From Cyrtodaria siliqua (taxonomy: Eukaryota; Mollusca; Bivalvia; Adapedonta; Hiatellidae): DNA of 64,000 bases. Where the stretch lies: contig JAWPHD010001432.1 in NCBI GenBank assembly GCA_037043455.1, positions 248,001-312,000 on the forward strand, in the 5' to 3' direction. Below are positions 12,279 to 24,969 of the stretch, piece by piece. Every line of letters starts with the position of its first letter. Within the stretch, counting starts at the first letter, position 1. The translations under genes and the position numbers were made by a program. The notes under the pieces were generated by a model, which was given only the letters and a program-made list of their open reading frames with translations, was not told the origin of the DNA and made no database searches.

Positions 12279-12955
12279 TAGATATAACGATCGAACAGGA
12301 AAAGTAGCATTCAAGGATGATAGTCAGCCACAAACACACACAGAAACAAAGAACATCCTTTTTATATGAATAAAAGGCCCAATAATACATCGCAAACACA
12401 AAAGGGTTGATAATATGGCTACCGCCTTGGAACGTGCAGTGGCAGAAAAGGCCGCTTGGGTTTAAACCAGATTATAGGGTGCACCAAACATCACACTTAT
12501 CCTACTGTTCATCCCAATAAAACGGGACAGTGTAAATAAAGAAATCCACGCCATAAACTAATCTCTACAAAAAGAACAGTAGCCTAGAACGCCACAAAGA
12601 AGGTACTCAGTGACTTGGCAGAACACAGAGCAACAAGAGAACAAACCATTGAGGGCACGACAAGACAAGATTGCAGACAAACATCAAATGTAACCGTCTT
12701 TTTGGGCTTTAGGTAGACGTCATCATAGGTTCCACAGCCTGTCCGGTCATCGCACAATTAAAGAAGAAAGCATAGTGACTAATTGTAAATGGGTCCACCA
12801 TCAAGCATGCAGTGCGATGCAAAATGAAAGGGACATAACCTCTTTTGATAAACATTTTTAACAAGTTTAACAAAGATAGTATGAAAGTGATCATGATCAA
12901 GAATCTTACGCAGTTTGTAAATCACGTCACAATAGAAGTCAGGTTGTGTGATAGT
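12279..12955 (-). mobile_element. PLE 3' fragment with C-terminal coding remnant
   Basis: Minus-strand PLE copy of the older 3' subfamily. Its 3' UTR occupies 12279-12700 and the C-terminal protein remnant lies at 12709-12900, where 'RTACLMVDPFTISHYAF' and 'CAMTGQAVEPMM' can be read. The equivalent in the long PLE is 'RTACLVVDPFTVRHYAF'. The copy is 5'-truncated just upstream of this domain. Confidence 0.75.
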
Positions 12956-12960
12956 TAGAC

Positions 12961-13165
12961 AATATTTAAGACAAACATCAAACGCTACTGTTATTTTGAG
13001 GATTTAGGTAGACGTCATCACAGGGCCAACTATCTATCCTGTCATCGTACAATCTTAAAGGAAAGCATAGTGTCGAACGTAAATGAGCCAACCACTAGAA
13101 ATGCAGCGCGTTGTAAAAATCCGTTTTTTGATAAACGTGCAAATAATTTTTAAGATTATATAAAA
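12961..13165 (-). mobile_element. diverged PLE 3' fragment
   Basis: A second, more worn copy of the segment just described: 'AGACAAACATCAAACG', 'GGTAGACGTCATCACAGGG', 'CCTGTCATCGTACAATC' and 'GGAAAGCATAGTG' follow the same order. It directly adjoins the preceding fragment, so the two may be a head-to-tail pair. Confidence 0.55.
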
Positions 13166-13436
13166 GTGATTCTATTGACCGACTTCAAAGTAAGTGTATT
13201 AAAAGCTTTTTTGGGTCATAACTCTGCCAAAATTCATTCAACCAGAACACGACCATGACAGGTGCAACTAGGTTTGGTACTGATCATCCCCGCCAAGATC
13301 CGTTGAAATCCGGAGAGGAGTTCAGAAGAGACTAATCTGGACATAGTGTAAGACCTTTACAAGGCCTTTACTCTGCTAAAAAACATTCAACCAGAATATG
13401 TCGATGATATTCAGAACTAAGATTGATACTGATCAT

Positions 13437-13572
13437 CCTTGTCAATATAGATATAAAAATCGAACAGGACAAGTAGCATTCAAGGACGACTTTCAACCAC
13501 ACATACACACAGAAACAAAAACAAACTTTAAAGATGAATAAAATGCCAAATAAGACATCACAAACGCAAAAG
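13437..13572 (-). mobile_element. PLE 3' end inside the tandem array
   Basis: Old-subfamily 3' terminus on the minus strand ('GATATAAAAATCGAACAGG', 'AGTAGCATTCAAGGACGAC', 'AGACATCACAAACGCAAAAG'). It is flanked by halves of one type 1 unit, so it is a later insertion. Confidence 0.75.
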
Positions 13573-14000
13573 GTTTCGTTGAAGTCCAGCCAGGGGTTTA
13601 GCAGAACTACCCCGGAAAATGTGTGTGTATCAAACACATTTAAAGGCCAAAAAACTGTAAAGTTTAACGCGACGAAGATATGCACAACTAGGCTTGGTGC
13701 TGATCATCCCTGCAAAGTTTCGTTGGTATCTGGCGAGGAGTACAAGAGAACTAGCCCAGACACAGTTTGTGTATTAAAACATTTAAAGGGATATACCTCT
13801 GTCAAAAATCATTCAACCGGAACACGGCGATGCATTGCACAACTAGACCTGAATTGATAATCAGAAAAAGTTTCGTTTAAATCCGGCCAGGGGTTCAGAA
13901 GAACTAACCATGATAAAGTTGTGTATCAAAACCTTTAAATGGCCAGAACTCCGCTAAAATCTTTCAACCGGCGACGATAGGTACAACTAGGCTTGCTACT

Positions 14001-14150
14001 GTTCCAAAGCGGTAGCTCTATTGTCAACTCTTTTGTATTTTTGATGTTTTATTTGGCCTTTTATTCATCTTTAATTTGTTTCTGTGTGTGTTTGTCGTTG
14101 ACTGTCGTCCTTGAATGCTGCTTTTCCTGTTCGATTTTTATATATATTGG
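14001..14150 (+). mobile_element. PLE 3' end inside the tandem array
   Basis: Old-subfamily 3' terminus on the plus strand: 'GTTCCAAAGCGGTAGC', 'TTATTTGGCCTTTTATTCATC', 'TTGACTGTCGTCCTTGAATG', 'CCTGTTCGATTTTTATATA'. The flanks read 'TTGCTACT' and 'TTGGTACT', a plausible 8 bp target duplication with one mismatch. Confidence 0.75.
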
Positions 14151-15305
14151 TACTGATCATCCCTGCAAAGTTGCACTGAAATCCAGCAATGAAGGCCCTT
14201 TCGTCTTAATGAGGCCAAGGTGTAGCATATTTCAGAAAATCAAGGGCTGTTTTTCAAACTTGTCTGAGCTTTCATTGATAGTAGCAGTCTGGTAAAGTTT
14301 GGTAAAAATCGGATGAAAAATGAAGGCCATATCGTCTTAACGAGGCAAAATATAGTATTTTGAACACAATTACGGGCTATAACTCCGCTGTTACTGGTTT
14401 GATCTGGATACTTTTCGAACTTGTCCGAGCTTTCATTGCTATTAACAATCTAATAAAGTTTGTTTGGAAACAAGTCGGATTACAATTGAAGGTCGTATCG
14501 TCTTAACGAGGCAAAATATTGAATGTGTAACTAAATAAAGGGTCATAACTCCGTTGTTATTGGTCGCACCGGGCTGGTTTTCAAACGTTTCTGCGCTTTA
14601 ATTGATATTAACAATCTGGTGAAGGTTGGTAAAGATCGGATTAAAAATGAATACCCTATCGTCTTAATGAGGCAAATTATAGCATTTTTAACTAAATGCA
14701 GGGCCATAACTCCGCTGTTGCAAGTTCAATCTGACTGGTTTTCAAACTTATCTGAGCTTTCATTAATATGAACAATATGTTAAAGTTTGGTAATGGTCAG
14801 ATGCAAAATGAAGGCCCTATCGTCTTATCGACGTAAAGTAAAACAGACAACGGAAAACGTAGATGCAGTTATACTTAAACACATTTATAGACATTTTGTT
14901 TTCAGTCCAAATCTATATGATTTTTGTTTATAGATCATTAAACCTGTTGTAGATAACTAGAGAAAGAGCTGAAACAACATGTCCGTTAAACCAGCACGAT
15001 CTCTTCCGAAAACATGTGCAGGGACAGAAAGTGATTGATTATACGTCTGTTGCAATCAGTTGTGGATGATAACTTGAAATTTGTATCATTCTTATGCCTG
15101 TAGGGAATTTTAAAATTGAAGATTGAGACTCCTCAATAACACAAACAAAGATCTATGTATTTGAATAAAACATATCAACAGTTTTCATTATGGCTGGTGA
15201 GTGTAGCTTACACGTATTTTGCATGTACGGTTTCCACTTACACGTCAAGTACACTGTATAAATAATGAGAACAATCGTATACCAAGTTATAAGTACTTGT
15301 AACAA

Positions 15306-15450
15306 TTACAAAGGAGAATAAAAGGCAAAATATGACATTACAAGCATAAAAGGGTTGACAATAAGGCTACCGCCTCGGAATGGTCAATGGCCAAAAAATT
15401 TGGTTTTATTATTCCAATAAAACTTGACAGTGTAAATAACTCCATTAACA
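15306..15450 (-). mobile_element. diverged PLE 3' fragment
   Basis: Contains the minus-strand order 'ATAAAAGGGTTGACAATA', 'GGCTACCGCCTCGGAATGG', then 'CAATAAAACTTGACAGTGTA' as in the long copy, with deletions between. The terminal block is missing. Confidence 0.6.
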
Positions 15451-16871
15451 ATGAAAGAAAATAATTATTTTACTTTAAAACTTACGTTTTATATATATAT
15501 ATATATGTCACTTAAATATACGTAAAGTAAGAGATGCAATTATTGTGTACAAACTATATACGAAGAAAACCAATAGCAGAAGCTCCAAAACATCCAATTA
15601 GTAGAAAATAACTGTGTCCTTGTAGGAATTATCATATTGTTCGTTCGTTAGCAATCTTGTAAGAAATATCAAGCACAGAAAACCTATCTACGTATACAAC
15701 ATCGCCTCAAAATTTATTTAGAAATATATTTAATAAAACAGTTCAGTACATCTATTAATAAAAGCGCTTAATCGACTTAATCAATATACAAATACTGTTT
15801 GCAAGAAGACCACAGTAATCAAAATAGTATATAGGATAATTTCAAAAATATTATATCTAAGTTGTCAGCAATTTCGTTATTAGTTTTCAGCCATTTTATT
15901 GCAAAAGTGATGGTATATATTGCTTTATCCACAATAAAATCCATTTGAAAAGCTGTAAATAGGCATTAACTGCTATTATATACGTCTTTTTATACGACTT
16001 GCCAATAAGATGATAGCAAAGATGTTTATTTGTTATATGTTTGTATATAGTGTGTCCTTTTAATGTCCATATACTCTCCATGTGGAAGGTAATACAGAAT
16101 AAAATGAACAAACACAATGTCTCGACCATAACAAACTGTTTTTCCAATACCTTGAAGCTACAGACATACACATATTGGCACATATGACAAACATGTAAGC
16201 AACTTAATTCAGCTCATCCGTTTAGAGACAAAATACTATTTGTATAACAATTATCCTATGATGAAAACAACTACAACCTATTTTTAAATTAATGGGAAAA
16301 ACATTCCCGAACTGTTGACCCAGGTGTGTATTTGTTATTTTTGCTCAATATAATGTCAGATACTAATGCCAGAGGCATATCCTCAAACCCCCACCCCATT
16401 CAACATATTCTATTATTTAAAAACATATTTTCACCCACTCCACCCTTCTCCCCATACTAATACCTTTTTGCGTTTCGTACTCAGTTTCGTACCTTGTTTC
16501 GTCACTAATATTAACTAAACAGAAATGACAGCGTACATCGAGAAGGGCGCTTCACGGAATGTATAGAACACAATACGGTCTGATATCTTCATGTTTTCTG
16601 CAATGCTTTATCATGGTAGTAGATCTTACTTATTTATTTTAAAACGAACTTATTTTATTTTGCACAAATAATGTATTTCAAGAAAGGTAAAATAACGACA
16701 ATTAAAATTTCAGATGTTTATTGAATAATATGCGTCAGTTCAGTAACAGGTTTGCGTTAAACTGATACAGGATTAACGAATCGATGTGCTAACTGTGTAA
16801 TGCTTGATATACACCTCACGAATGCCGTGAGTCCCTTTAATGAAGAAATTGTGTTTTGGTGTCAATAAGGC
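15451..16871. other. AT-rich DNA, no gene seen
   Basis: An (AT)n run sits at 15490-15506. C-rich text at 16375-16460 ('CCCCCACCCCATTC', 'CCACTCCACCCTTCTCCCC') is unusual locally but non-coding. Nothing else recognised. Confidence 0.5.
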
Positions 16872-17131
16872 AAATCTAACTGAATTGGATTTTATAGTCG
16901 CACCAACAGCTAAGATCATATGGCGACTTTCAAGGATTCACTAGTGGAGGAAAACCCGAGGTGCCTCTCCGGGCAATTTTCTTGGGGGAGAGGGGGGGGG
17001 GGGGGGTACTTTGATAGGACCACCGATGAACGATTCCTAATCCCATGAGGAATCGAACCCACAACGGTGAGTCCAAATGGTTTCAAGTCAGAGACTCTAA
17101 CCATTCTTGTCTAGTGCCACGACGCCCCAGG
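16872..17131 (-). mobile_element. tRNA-Ser-derived SINE (family A), near full length
   Basis: Best view of the SINE head. On the minus strand it reads a tRNA-Ser(UGA)-like region: 'GTCGTGGCACTAG', 'GGTTAGAGTCTCTGACTTG', 'AAACCATTTGG' and B box 'GGGTTCGATTCC'. The body follows, with 'CTCCACTAGTGAATCC', 'CATATGATCTTAGCTGTTGG' and the tail 'ATCCAATTCAGTT'. A 15-base poly-G run (16992-17006) interrupts the body. Confidence 0.7.
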
Positions 17132-17579
17132 CAAGACTAGATCGTGGCGACAAATTATTTGTACAGCCTGGGCAAAACGATCATAAAACATGTAGAGCTC
17201 CATATGACAGTCAATAGCACAGCACACTCAATAGCACGGCACACTAGTGTGAAGCTTATACGTCGTAAGAAGGACCGTATTGCACGCTTATATCTACGAT
17301 GTCTTCTTCTTTTACAAGCTTCTCAAATGAAATCCAACTACATATGTTCTGTAACAACCTATGATTTTCACCAGTGAATAGTTGAAACATGCGAAAATAG
17401 AAAAGATCTTTGGCTAATGAGGTGTATGCTCACATTTAATAAACATTAAATGATCATCACGCGGTTTATGCCATTTATCATCATGATTGCACTGTTTGTT
17501 TTATGACAGGCAAAGGAAAACGTCGAGAGTTTTCCGAAGTAGCTTCTGATTCCGGTATCACTTTCGTTATCGGCATGGT

Positions 17580-17670
17580 AAAGACGCTGTCTTTGAAACT
17601 TCGCCTCTCATCGCTTTGGGTTCGATTACCACTGGGGGCTCATCTTGTAAGTGAGAAAGTGTCGATTCCT
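17580..17670 (+). mobile_element. SINE family A head fragment
   Basis: Carries 'GACGCTGTCTTTGAAAC', 'CGCCTCTCATCGCTTTGGG' and the B box 'GGGTTCGATTACC', matching the heads at 7430 and 16872. The body that should follow is lost or unrecognisable. Confidence 0.5.
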
Positions 17671-18252
17671 ATGGATGGCATACAGAGGTATACAGTACTG
17701 GAAAGTGGGTGGTCTTCAATTTACCATGAAAAAGTCAACCACCATATATAGCCTAAGATGTGCTAAAAATGAATCCATTCAACCATCAAGTCCGGTTCCG
17801 TGAAGTTAAACGTGTCAGTCCATCTTCCACAGTCACGGATGACGCTTTTCTTCGTTTAGGATTCTGGTGAGAAAGCGTATAGATTCAAACACATGATAAA
17901 TGTCTTTAAGACCACATAACATATAATAATTATGACAGAAATAATGTCGTTACTTTTAGAGGTACTGCATTTTCGCATCTGTATGCTTTCTACTGCGAGC
18001 CATAAAAAGGCCGATTCAGAAAAGCTATGGATTATTGAGACCGCAGCAAATCTGGTAGGAAATAAAATAATATTCCTCAGTCGGACGACACTTGTAAGAA
18101 TTTTGACGAAATATCTTTTTCAAAACTTTATTTACGGGTAAAGACGTTGATTAGAAAATTGCATCGATTGGCCAGGCAGTCATGCAATGTGTTCGTTCGA
18201 TTACTGTACCTTTACAAATTAGATTTCAAGTTCAACTTGATTCACCCTAACT

Positions 18253-18322
18253 TTGTGTTCCTGTGTGTGTGGTTGACTGTCGCCCTTGAATGCTACTTTT
18301 TATGTTCGATTTTTATATCTAT
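18253..18322 (+). mobile_element. PLE terminal 3' fragment
   Basis: About 70 bp: 'TGTGTGTGGTTGACTGTCGC', 'CCTTGAATGCTAC' and 'GTTCGATTTTTATATCTATA', the old-subfamily terminus only. Confidence 0.65.
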
Positions 18323-18487
18323 AGTTGGATATTTGTCTTCGTACTACTGATTAACAAAGATGTCATCCCCAGTACGTCATCATTGATCGTCACACATATT
18401 AATCCGAACTAACGCAATTGACGTCTGTCTTGCATCTGCTCTTAGGCATAATATTCTAAATGTGTATCTTCTCATAACCGTCACTTC

Positions 18488-21211
18488 CACGGTGCATGAT
18501 CAAAACTAATTTTCACGGATAAAATATACGTTGCCTGAATAAGAACGGATAAGCACCTCGTTTTTTCAGATAAAAAATGGAGCTGGAAGATGATGAGTGG
18601 CTTAAAACGGGGGCAAAACCGGCAACAGAACCGCAAGTTCAGTTCATTTTTACTTCCACGGAACACTAGTTTATGCTAGATTTACCTTTATAGCTAAATA
18701 TAGTAGAAAAAGTAAGTCATTTTCGCAAAATAAGCATTTGAAATGGTGCACTGCTGTACGGATTTCGGTATTGACAATACTTAACAAACATTTTTACATT
18801 ATTTATACCACTGTGTATGCCTTTGTACGCGAGGATAGATACATTAGCATCCATGGTTGCGATATAAGTAAACATGAAGTATTTCACGGTTGTATAACGA
18901 TGAAATATCGGTTCATTTAGAGGTACGTGATATTTTCAAAGGCACCTAATTTGCACAACTACGCGGACAACAAGGAACCTCACTTTTTATCCAGTAGGGC
19001 ACCCAATAAGTAGCTGCTTTTGTCATTGCAATAAAAACGATATCATCTGAAACAGAACATGGTTAAAACTTGTGTATGTACTAACTAAAGTCATTTATAA
19101 TATATTTAGGTTAATATAAGTTAATTAAAGTCATTTTTAATATATTTACATCTAATACATATATTATCTGATTCAGAATGTTTGTTTGTTTAACGCCCTT
19201 TATCATTACAGGCCTGCCATTTCTCAGGCTTTGAGCCGGTAATTAGCTGCTTTTTTATAAGTTTACAAGCAATTTAGTTAAGTCTACGGGAATTTGATGT
19301 TTGCCTTGTTCTTTTAGTATGTTTTAAAAGCGTAGATATTCTTATGTTTTTTTGAGAATGTATCAGTCACTTGTAGGCAACGCGACAGTTTTTACACTGG
19401 AAGTGTTTATTTGAGTCTCATCATTTGTACAAAGGTTAACATAATGAATATTAAACCACATGCATAATAACCTCTGAATAAAGTTATAAGATCTGCGGTT
19501 AATCACTTTAAATGCCAGCATTCAACTATTAAATGTATACAAGGGACAATAAATACAGCTTGCTCATTTTGATATACGTATATAGAAACAATGATATATT
19601 CGCACATGAAAATGTCAGCAAGTGATGTTAATCTTAATAGTGTACGACCTGACGAACGGATATAGTATATTTTGTAAATAAAATAACTGACATTAAAGCC
19701 TGACAAAAAAAAGCATTCTAGGAATAAGCTTTATAAATTGGTTAAACATAGTTTTAAAATGTCAGATTTGCTATGACCTAATTAACGTCCATTGTCGCAA
19801 ACAATGCCATCGGTAATCCTTAATTATATTCTGAATATTCACAAGATCTTAATTACACGCGTAAATTTATTAATTACAGTGAGATTCGATTAAAATCCTG
19901 CATATTTCACGTACATTCATGCAAATTGATTCAACCGAATTTTGAATATTGTTGTATTTTCATTTCATATTCATTCTGACAAAGATTTTTATTTTACATA
20001 AAATCTAAGGATAAAAACCGATGAACATAAATTTGATAACTTACTGAAACGAATGTGAAATCTCAGCATCTCGGCAATGAACCAATTTTCGGCGAAGTGT
20101 AAATTTCAATAATTTTCTTAAAGACTGCCGTTTACAATATTTTCTTAACACGCGCAGTTTCGTTTGGGACATTTGGAATTAACTGAATGTGTCACAAACT
20201 GTTCAAGAATACAGTACGCGAGAATCGATGTTCAAATTATACTGTTGTTTCATGTAGCATTTGTATCTTTTTGTGTGTGTGTAACCGTCGTTCCTCATAA
20301 TGAACATGATTTAAGCTGTGCGTCTTGCCATTTGATTGTTTTAGTACATGTATGACATTGTGTGATGTATGCAGAAATTAGACAAGCGCATGATTTTTTT
20401 CTTTTATGACATTGATACACATATAAGTACTTGTATACTATTACTTTGCGATGATCCATTATTATTATTATATTAATAATGCATTATGAATTCTTCATTT
20501 GTATTTCATTTTATATTTATAAAGTCCTCAGAATTCACCAGAATGCGTCATTTACAGGGTAATTCGAAAAATCTCCCCAACCCCCAGTATCCACCGCCCC
20601 AATGTTTAACTCCTTCCGGCGCCTCTGTATAATGTTTGCTCTGAGATTCTTACCCACCCGATGAACTAATCAGAAGAAGAAAAAAGAAACGAATCGTACT
20701 TTGGTCGAGTACTGAACCAATTAGATGCCCATATCCAGGACGATTAGGTGTCTCGATCAAATGCGTAAATTGTAAGATTTTTCTATCCAGCAAGAATTTT
20801 CTATTCTTTTCTATTACACGGAACATTAAATACTATAAAGTCAATTAAATGAACTCAAAATAAAATCTAAAAACGTCTATAAACAAATGAAAAAAATCAG
20901 TTCAAACGATCAATGCTCGCCTTTGCCTAACCAGAATCGCACAAAAAAACTAAATTGTGTCGATTTCACAAACATTACACAGAGACAGTGTTGTACATAA
21001 GGCGAACATAGTATCATTATGTTCCGTGAAAGTATTACAATTACAAAAGAAAGCGTAATTAGGAAATAATCCGACAATAAAGAATGTCACTAGTAAAACG
21101 AGAATAACCTTGGTTATCCCAAAACAACAGTGAATATTAGAAGCCCATCAGTAGCGATTAGGAGCCGAATCGACTTTTATCCGTGAAAATTAGTTTTGAT
21201 CATGCACCGTG
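18488..21211. mobile_element. possible DNA transposon bounded by 37 bp inverted repeats
   Basis: 18488-18524 and 21175-21211 are perfect reverse complements over 37 bases (outer end CACGGTGCATGATC). The 2.7 kb between them has no recognisable transposase and only short frames. 'ACGGAACA' recurs just inside both ends (about 18659, 20819 and, inverted, 21020). The arrangement would fit a non-autonomous element with terminal inverted repeats, but no target duplication is clear. Two oppositely oriented copies of another small repeat would look the same. Confidence 0.35.
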
Positions 21212-24200
21212 ACTTCACTTGCTGTGAGATTTACTCTAGGGACTGGTTTGCATTTAACGTTGCCTGGTATATAATAGTTGTAATATAGTATAGTATATAC
21301 AGTAATATATAGTTGCAATTATGTTCATTATTTGAAAGGTCTTCAGGCCATAAAGTGCGAATTGTGTGGTCCACATTATCTGCAGCAAATTATGTCCAGT
21401 TAACTTAAGATAAGATAAGATAAGCGACTTTATTTAAAGAGGGTAACATATTTAGTTTAAAACTAATCTTCCACATGGCCCACTTGTGTATCCCTTCCAT
21501 ACCTTGGTCGAAATTCAGCAGCTAGTGGAACTTTTTAATGAAATATATTGTGCTAAGACAAGAGGGCGCTTCGTGTAGAAATGAGCTTTTTGGGAAGCAT
21601 TAATAATTTATTGGAGGCTCGGGGCAACAAAAACTATTGGAATGCAGATTCAGCGCAGTTCATATCCTAAGCGAAAATGCCATATCACGAGCCATTATAT
21701 TGATGCAGTTTTAAATGTGATATGTTGTCCAAATTCTACTGTATTTATTTCAGTCCCTATAGAAACATCTGGTGACATACTGGTTCAAGATATTGTAGAA
21801 AAAAATACCTCCCTCTTACATACAAACAACCCGAGTGCAATATCAATATCATTGGGCGACACTTCCATCACCAGTAATATAACCAGTATATCTTGAAATA
21901 CAAATGTTCACTGCTGCTGCTTTCCATGCAACACTTTATTCCCAACAAATATTACATGTGTGAAACATTTGAACCCATGCATTTCACCCCAATGTTTTCG
22001 CCATTCAGTTCTTTCAGTACTTTGTTTATTGGTTATAGCTTTAACATATTATACAAGTTACAATATAATTTCGAGAAAATCGAAAAAGCCTTATATTAAA
22101 CCCTAACTGGAGAAATACATTGTAAAGCAAACCCCTGCCCGTGTGAGTTCGCTCCCTGTTTGAGGCATGTCTTATGTGAAACTTCAGCCTGCATCCCATC
22201 TGCCTCTGAGGTTGCTGCCCCAATATAACCTAAGTCGATGTGTTAACGGAAGAAAAAACAACTCAAATACTGAATATGTCGACTGTCTATATATGACACG
22301 AAAGTGTTGTTGAAGTTACATCAATGTTAATGATCAGAAACGTTACGACGAATGATGATCTAACGCGATGTATTTGATGCGCGTGATTTTATAAACATGA
22401 TGCGCGACTCCAATGATCGTTGATTGTCATCAAAAGCCTTCTATAAGCGTTGATGATGTGAAGAATAGTCTCCAGCGAGGATGTGTGGTGCAATTCCTCC
22501 ATCGAGGTCTGATGATGAACACAACACGTGTCCCGAGGGTGTTGTCGCTTCCACGTCCACCTGACCATGTTGTACAGGTACGGGGACCGTCTCCACCCGC
22601 TCATTACGTTATGCGCTGAATCACTTAAAGGGCCTACACACCCAAAAGGCTTAGCTCCACTCCTGGAGGGTTAGGCTGTAATGATACATACTTTTAGACG
22701 TCGGTTCATTAATATTAACACAACTATATTATACAATCATCGTTACACAAACAAATCATTATCCAGTAAATATATGTGAGCCACTCTCTAATTATGATGT
22801 GCAGCAATGTATACGTATTCTACAACGCCATTTATACGCATCGGCATATATACTTGTTTATCACCCTTAAACATGTAATATTTAACGTTATCAATTTAAT
22901 ATTGTATGACAGCTAATGATTATACGCATCGGGATATATACATGTATATCATATCATCGTTAACTAATGCACCTAATATACAACGTTATCAATTTATAAT
23001 TGTATTACAATTAATGATCGACTACAATAAATTATATCTAATACAGTTAACTTCATATGCTAGTTATGTCAAGTTAATGTTTGAGAAACATGTAAAAGTT
23101 GACCAGATGTAACAATATCACGAAACATAATGGAGACGCCGATTGAAAACAAATGTACAAACGACTGCTCCAAGCAAATCAACTTTCAATTTTCCCCGGC
23201 CAAGATTGGAAAGCAATGTACTTTGTAACCCAACGATCAGCCCAAACAATCATTTCTCACGTTCATTACGTGACACACGTGGCAACAGACGCACTTTTCA
23301 TATCTACACTAAAGTTTGCCCTTTAGAGAGATAGATTGGGACACACTTTCCCACGTACAGCAGTTACATGAAAATAAAATATGGTTCCTGAGAATAAACT
23401 AATTGTAAACCAAAGTGTGCTATAAGATCAATAATAGGTTTATGAAATATACGTGAATTGGTTATATTGCGAAATAGTTTTGATATATATATTATAATAT
23501 ACCGCTGTTAATTCATGACATCAATGTGTTTGTTTGAATGATGTTTTACGTCATTGAGCACATGCCAGGCAAAATATGACTGCATATTTTGTTTGTGGTA
23601 GAGTCAAACCATCCACTTTGTCCTGGGTAAAACATGTTCTGAATACCTCCTGCCATCCATAAGAATTCATGACATCAATTCCTATCAGTATACAAGCATG
23701 TGCGTACAGGGAAGATACACCCAATTCAGTTCCATATACTCCAAGTATAGGATTGTCACAAATAAAGACACTTTATGCAATGAATTCACATAGACTGCAT
23801 GCACTGCCAGTTAGACTGAACCAAGGACTTTTGAATTCCTCACAAAATACATACTACACCGCGGCATTTTACAGAGCTGTTCACAACCAAAGACGAGAGC
23901 ACGCCCCTGCCTTACGTCAAAAACATCAAAAAGTGCAGTAAAAACAAAATTATCCCATTTTATTCCCCGCTTCTGGTTAGGTCGTATTATAATTGCATAA
24001 CGTGGTCCGAGTATTAACTTTCATCCAACCCCTTCTCCAAGAAGCGAAAATGGGGTTTGCTGGGGTATGAAATAAAACCTTAATTTCGACTTATAAAATG
24101 TGCATATTGTAATATTAAGCCATTTTATAGGTAATTTTAAACAGGATATCATATTTTGTCATTTTAAAATGATTTTAAACGTGTTTATCGAAATATCAGT

Positions 24201-24960
24201 TATACAAAACTGCGGTTATAAGCTTTCCCATCGCTTAATCGAATTAAGGTGGGACCACGTAATGGATATATATCTTCCCTACAAGTGTGTATTTTACACT
24301 CGCAGCATTGCACTGGACTTCTTAGTGAACATATCTTGGTTTTAAGTATGGTCAGATGGATACTTATTGTTTCAAGTATTTCGAGAATTAAACTCAAACT
24401 CAGTTCTGACTGGGATAGAAAGCACTGTCTCGGGATTACTATACGGATGTGCTTATTATTACACCCCGGCGACACAGTATACGACTATGCCGAGCTTAAT
24501 TTATTTAATCCAATTATTTATAAGATACGTATATTCAAATGTGCATGATGCGTCGCCTCTTCTCAGACAAGACAGTGCATATCAATCAATTTTGGAAATA
24601 TTGCTTTGTTTGTGTTTCTGAGAAATAAATCAAATATTGGCACCACTTCATTTGTGGAATTGAATAACAACTTTTTGTTAAACTATGTGGCGCCGTTTCG
24701 ACATTGATACACATATTTTATACAAATATGAGAATATCTGCTTTGCTACTTCGCCTTATGGTGCACATTAACGTTCTCTGACCTCTGACTGCCTAATCAA
24801 GCATTAGCTCGAAAATTGCTATATAAACAATCATGAATGTGTCCAGTAGTTATTGTAATAGTCCCATGATAACTAATTATGACGTGTTTTTTCTTATTTC
24901 CAGTGAAAATAACAATAATAAGACGTAAGCGAGCAAGTAGCAAAAGACCGATTCATTTAA
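21212..24960. other. mixed AT-rich DNA, no supported gene
   Basis: Contains an (AAGAT)n run near 21410. Open frames of 68-90 codons at 21642-21896, 23669-23941 and 24367-24621 match nothing I recognise. A GC-richer block lies at 22380-22620. None shows a convincing splice-bounded or family-typical structure. Confidence 0.4.
22380..22620. other. GC-richer block of unknown nature
   Basis: About 240 bp visibly richer in G+C and CpG than its surroundings, with open frames on both strands (22413-22619 plus, 22389-22604 minus). It begins with a repeated 'GATGCGCG'. I do not recognise either product. It could be a worn exon, an old repeat, or chance. Confidence 0.2.
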
Positions 24961-24969
24961 CATATCATT

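Larger units (their letters stand above)
13190..14830. repeat. tandem array with ~150 bp and ~160 bp units
   Basis: Two related unit types. Type 1 (about 13190-14000 plus 14150-14180), spacing 146-156 bp: 'GGTCATAACTCTGCCAAAA', 'CATTCAACC(A/G)GAACACG', 'AACTAGGCTTGGTACTGATC', 'AAGTTTCGTTGAAATCCGGC', 'GGGTTCAGAAGAACTA'. Type 2 (about 14180-14830), spacing 160-167 bp: 'GGGCCATAACTCCGCTGTT', 'CTTGTCCGAGCTTTCATTG', 'ATTAACAATCTGGTAAAGTT', 'GAAGGCCCTATCGTCTTAA'. Both share the 'ATAACTC(C/T)G' start. PLE pieces at 13437-13572 and 14001-14150 interrupt the array. Known as a style of repeat in bivalves; no coding role is evident. Confidence 0.75.

Noticed and set aside
13534..13857. 107-codon repeat protein in the tandem array
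   Set aside because: The frame runs through repeat units and part of a PLE insertion on the other strand; it is an incidental opening.
20250..20310. Additional PLE 3' end
   Set aside because: 'TGTGTGTGTAACCGTCGTTCC' resembles the PLE phrase, but flanking blocks do not follow.
22508..22530. Hammerhead ribozyme (CTGATGA core), since PLEs can carry them
   Set aside because: CTGATGA is present, but the stem II and GAAA geometry is missing and no PLE is nearby. I found no convincing hammerhead in the PLE 3' ends.
24200..24621. Overlapping open frames suggesting a gene
   Set aside because: Three frames on both strands are open together over ~270-400 bp, none recognisable, with no clear splice sites; this is compatible with chance.
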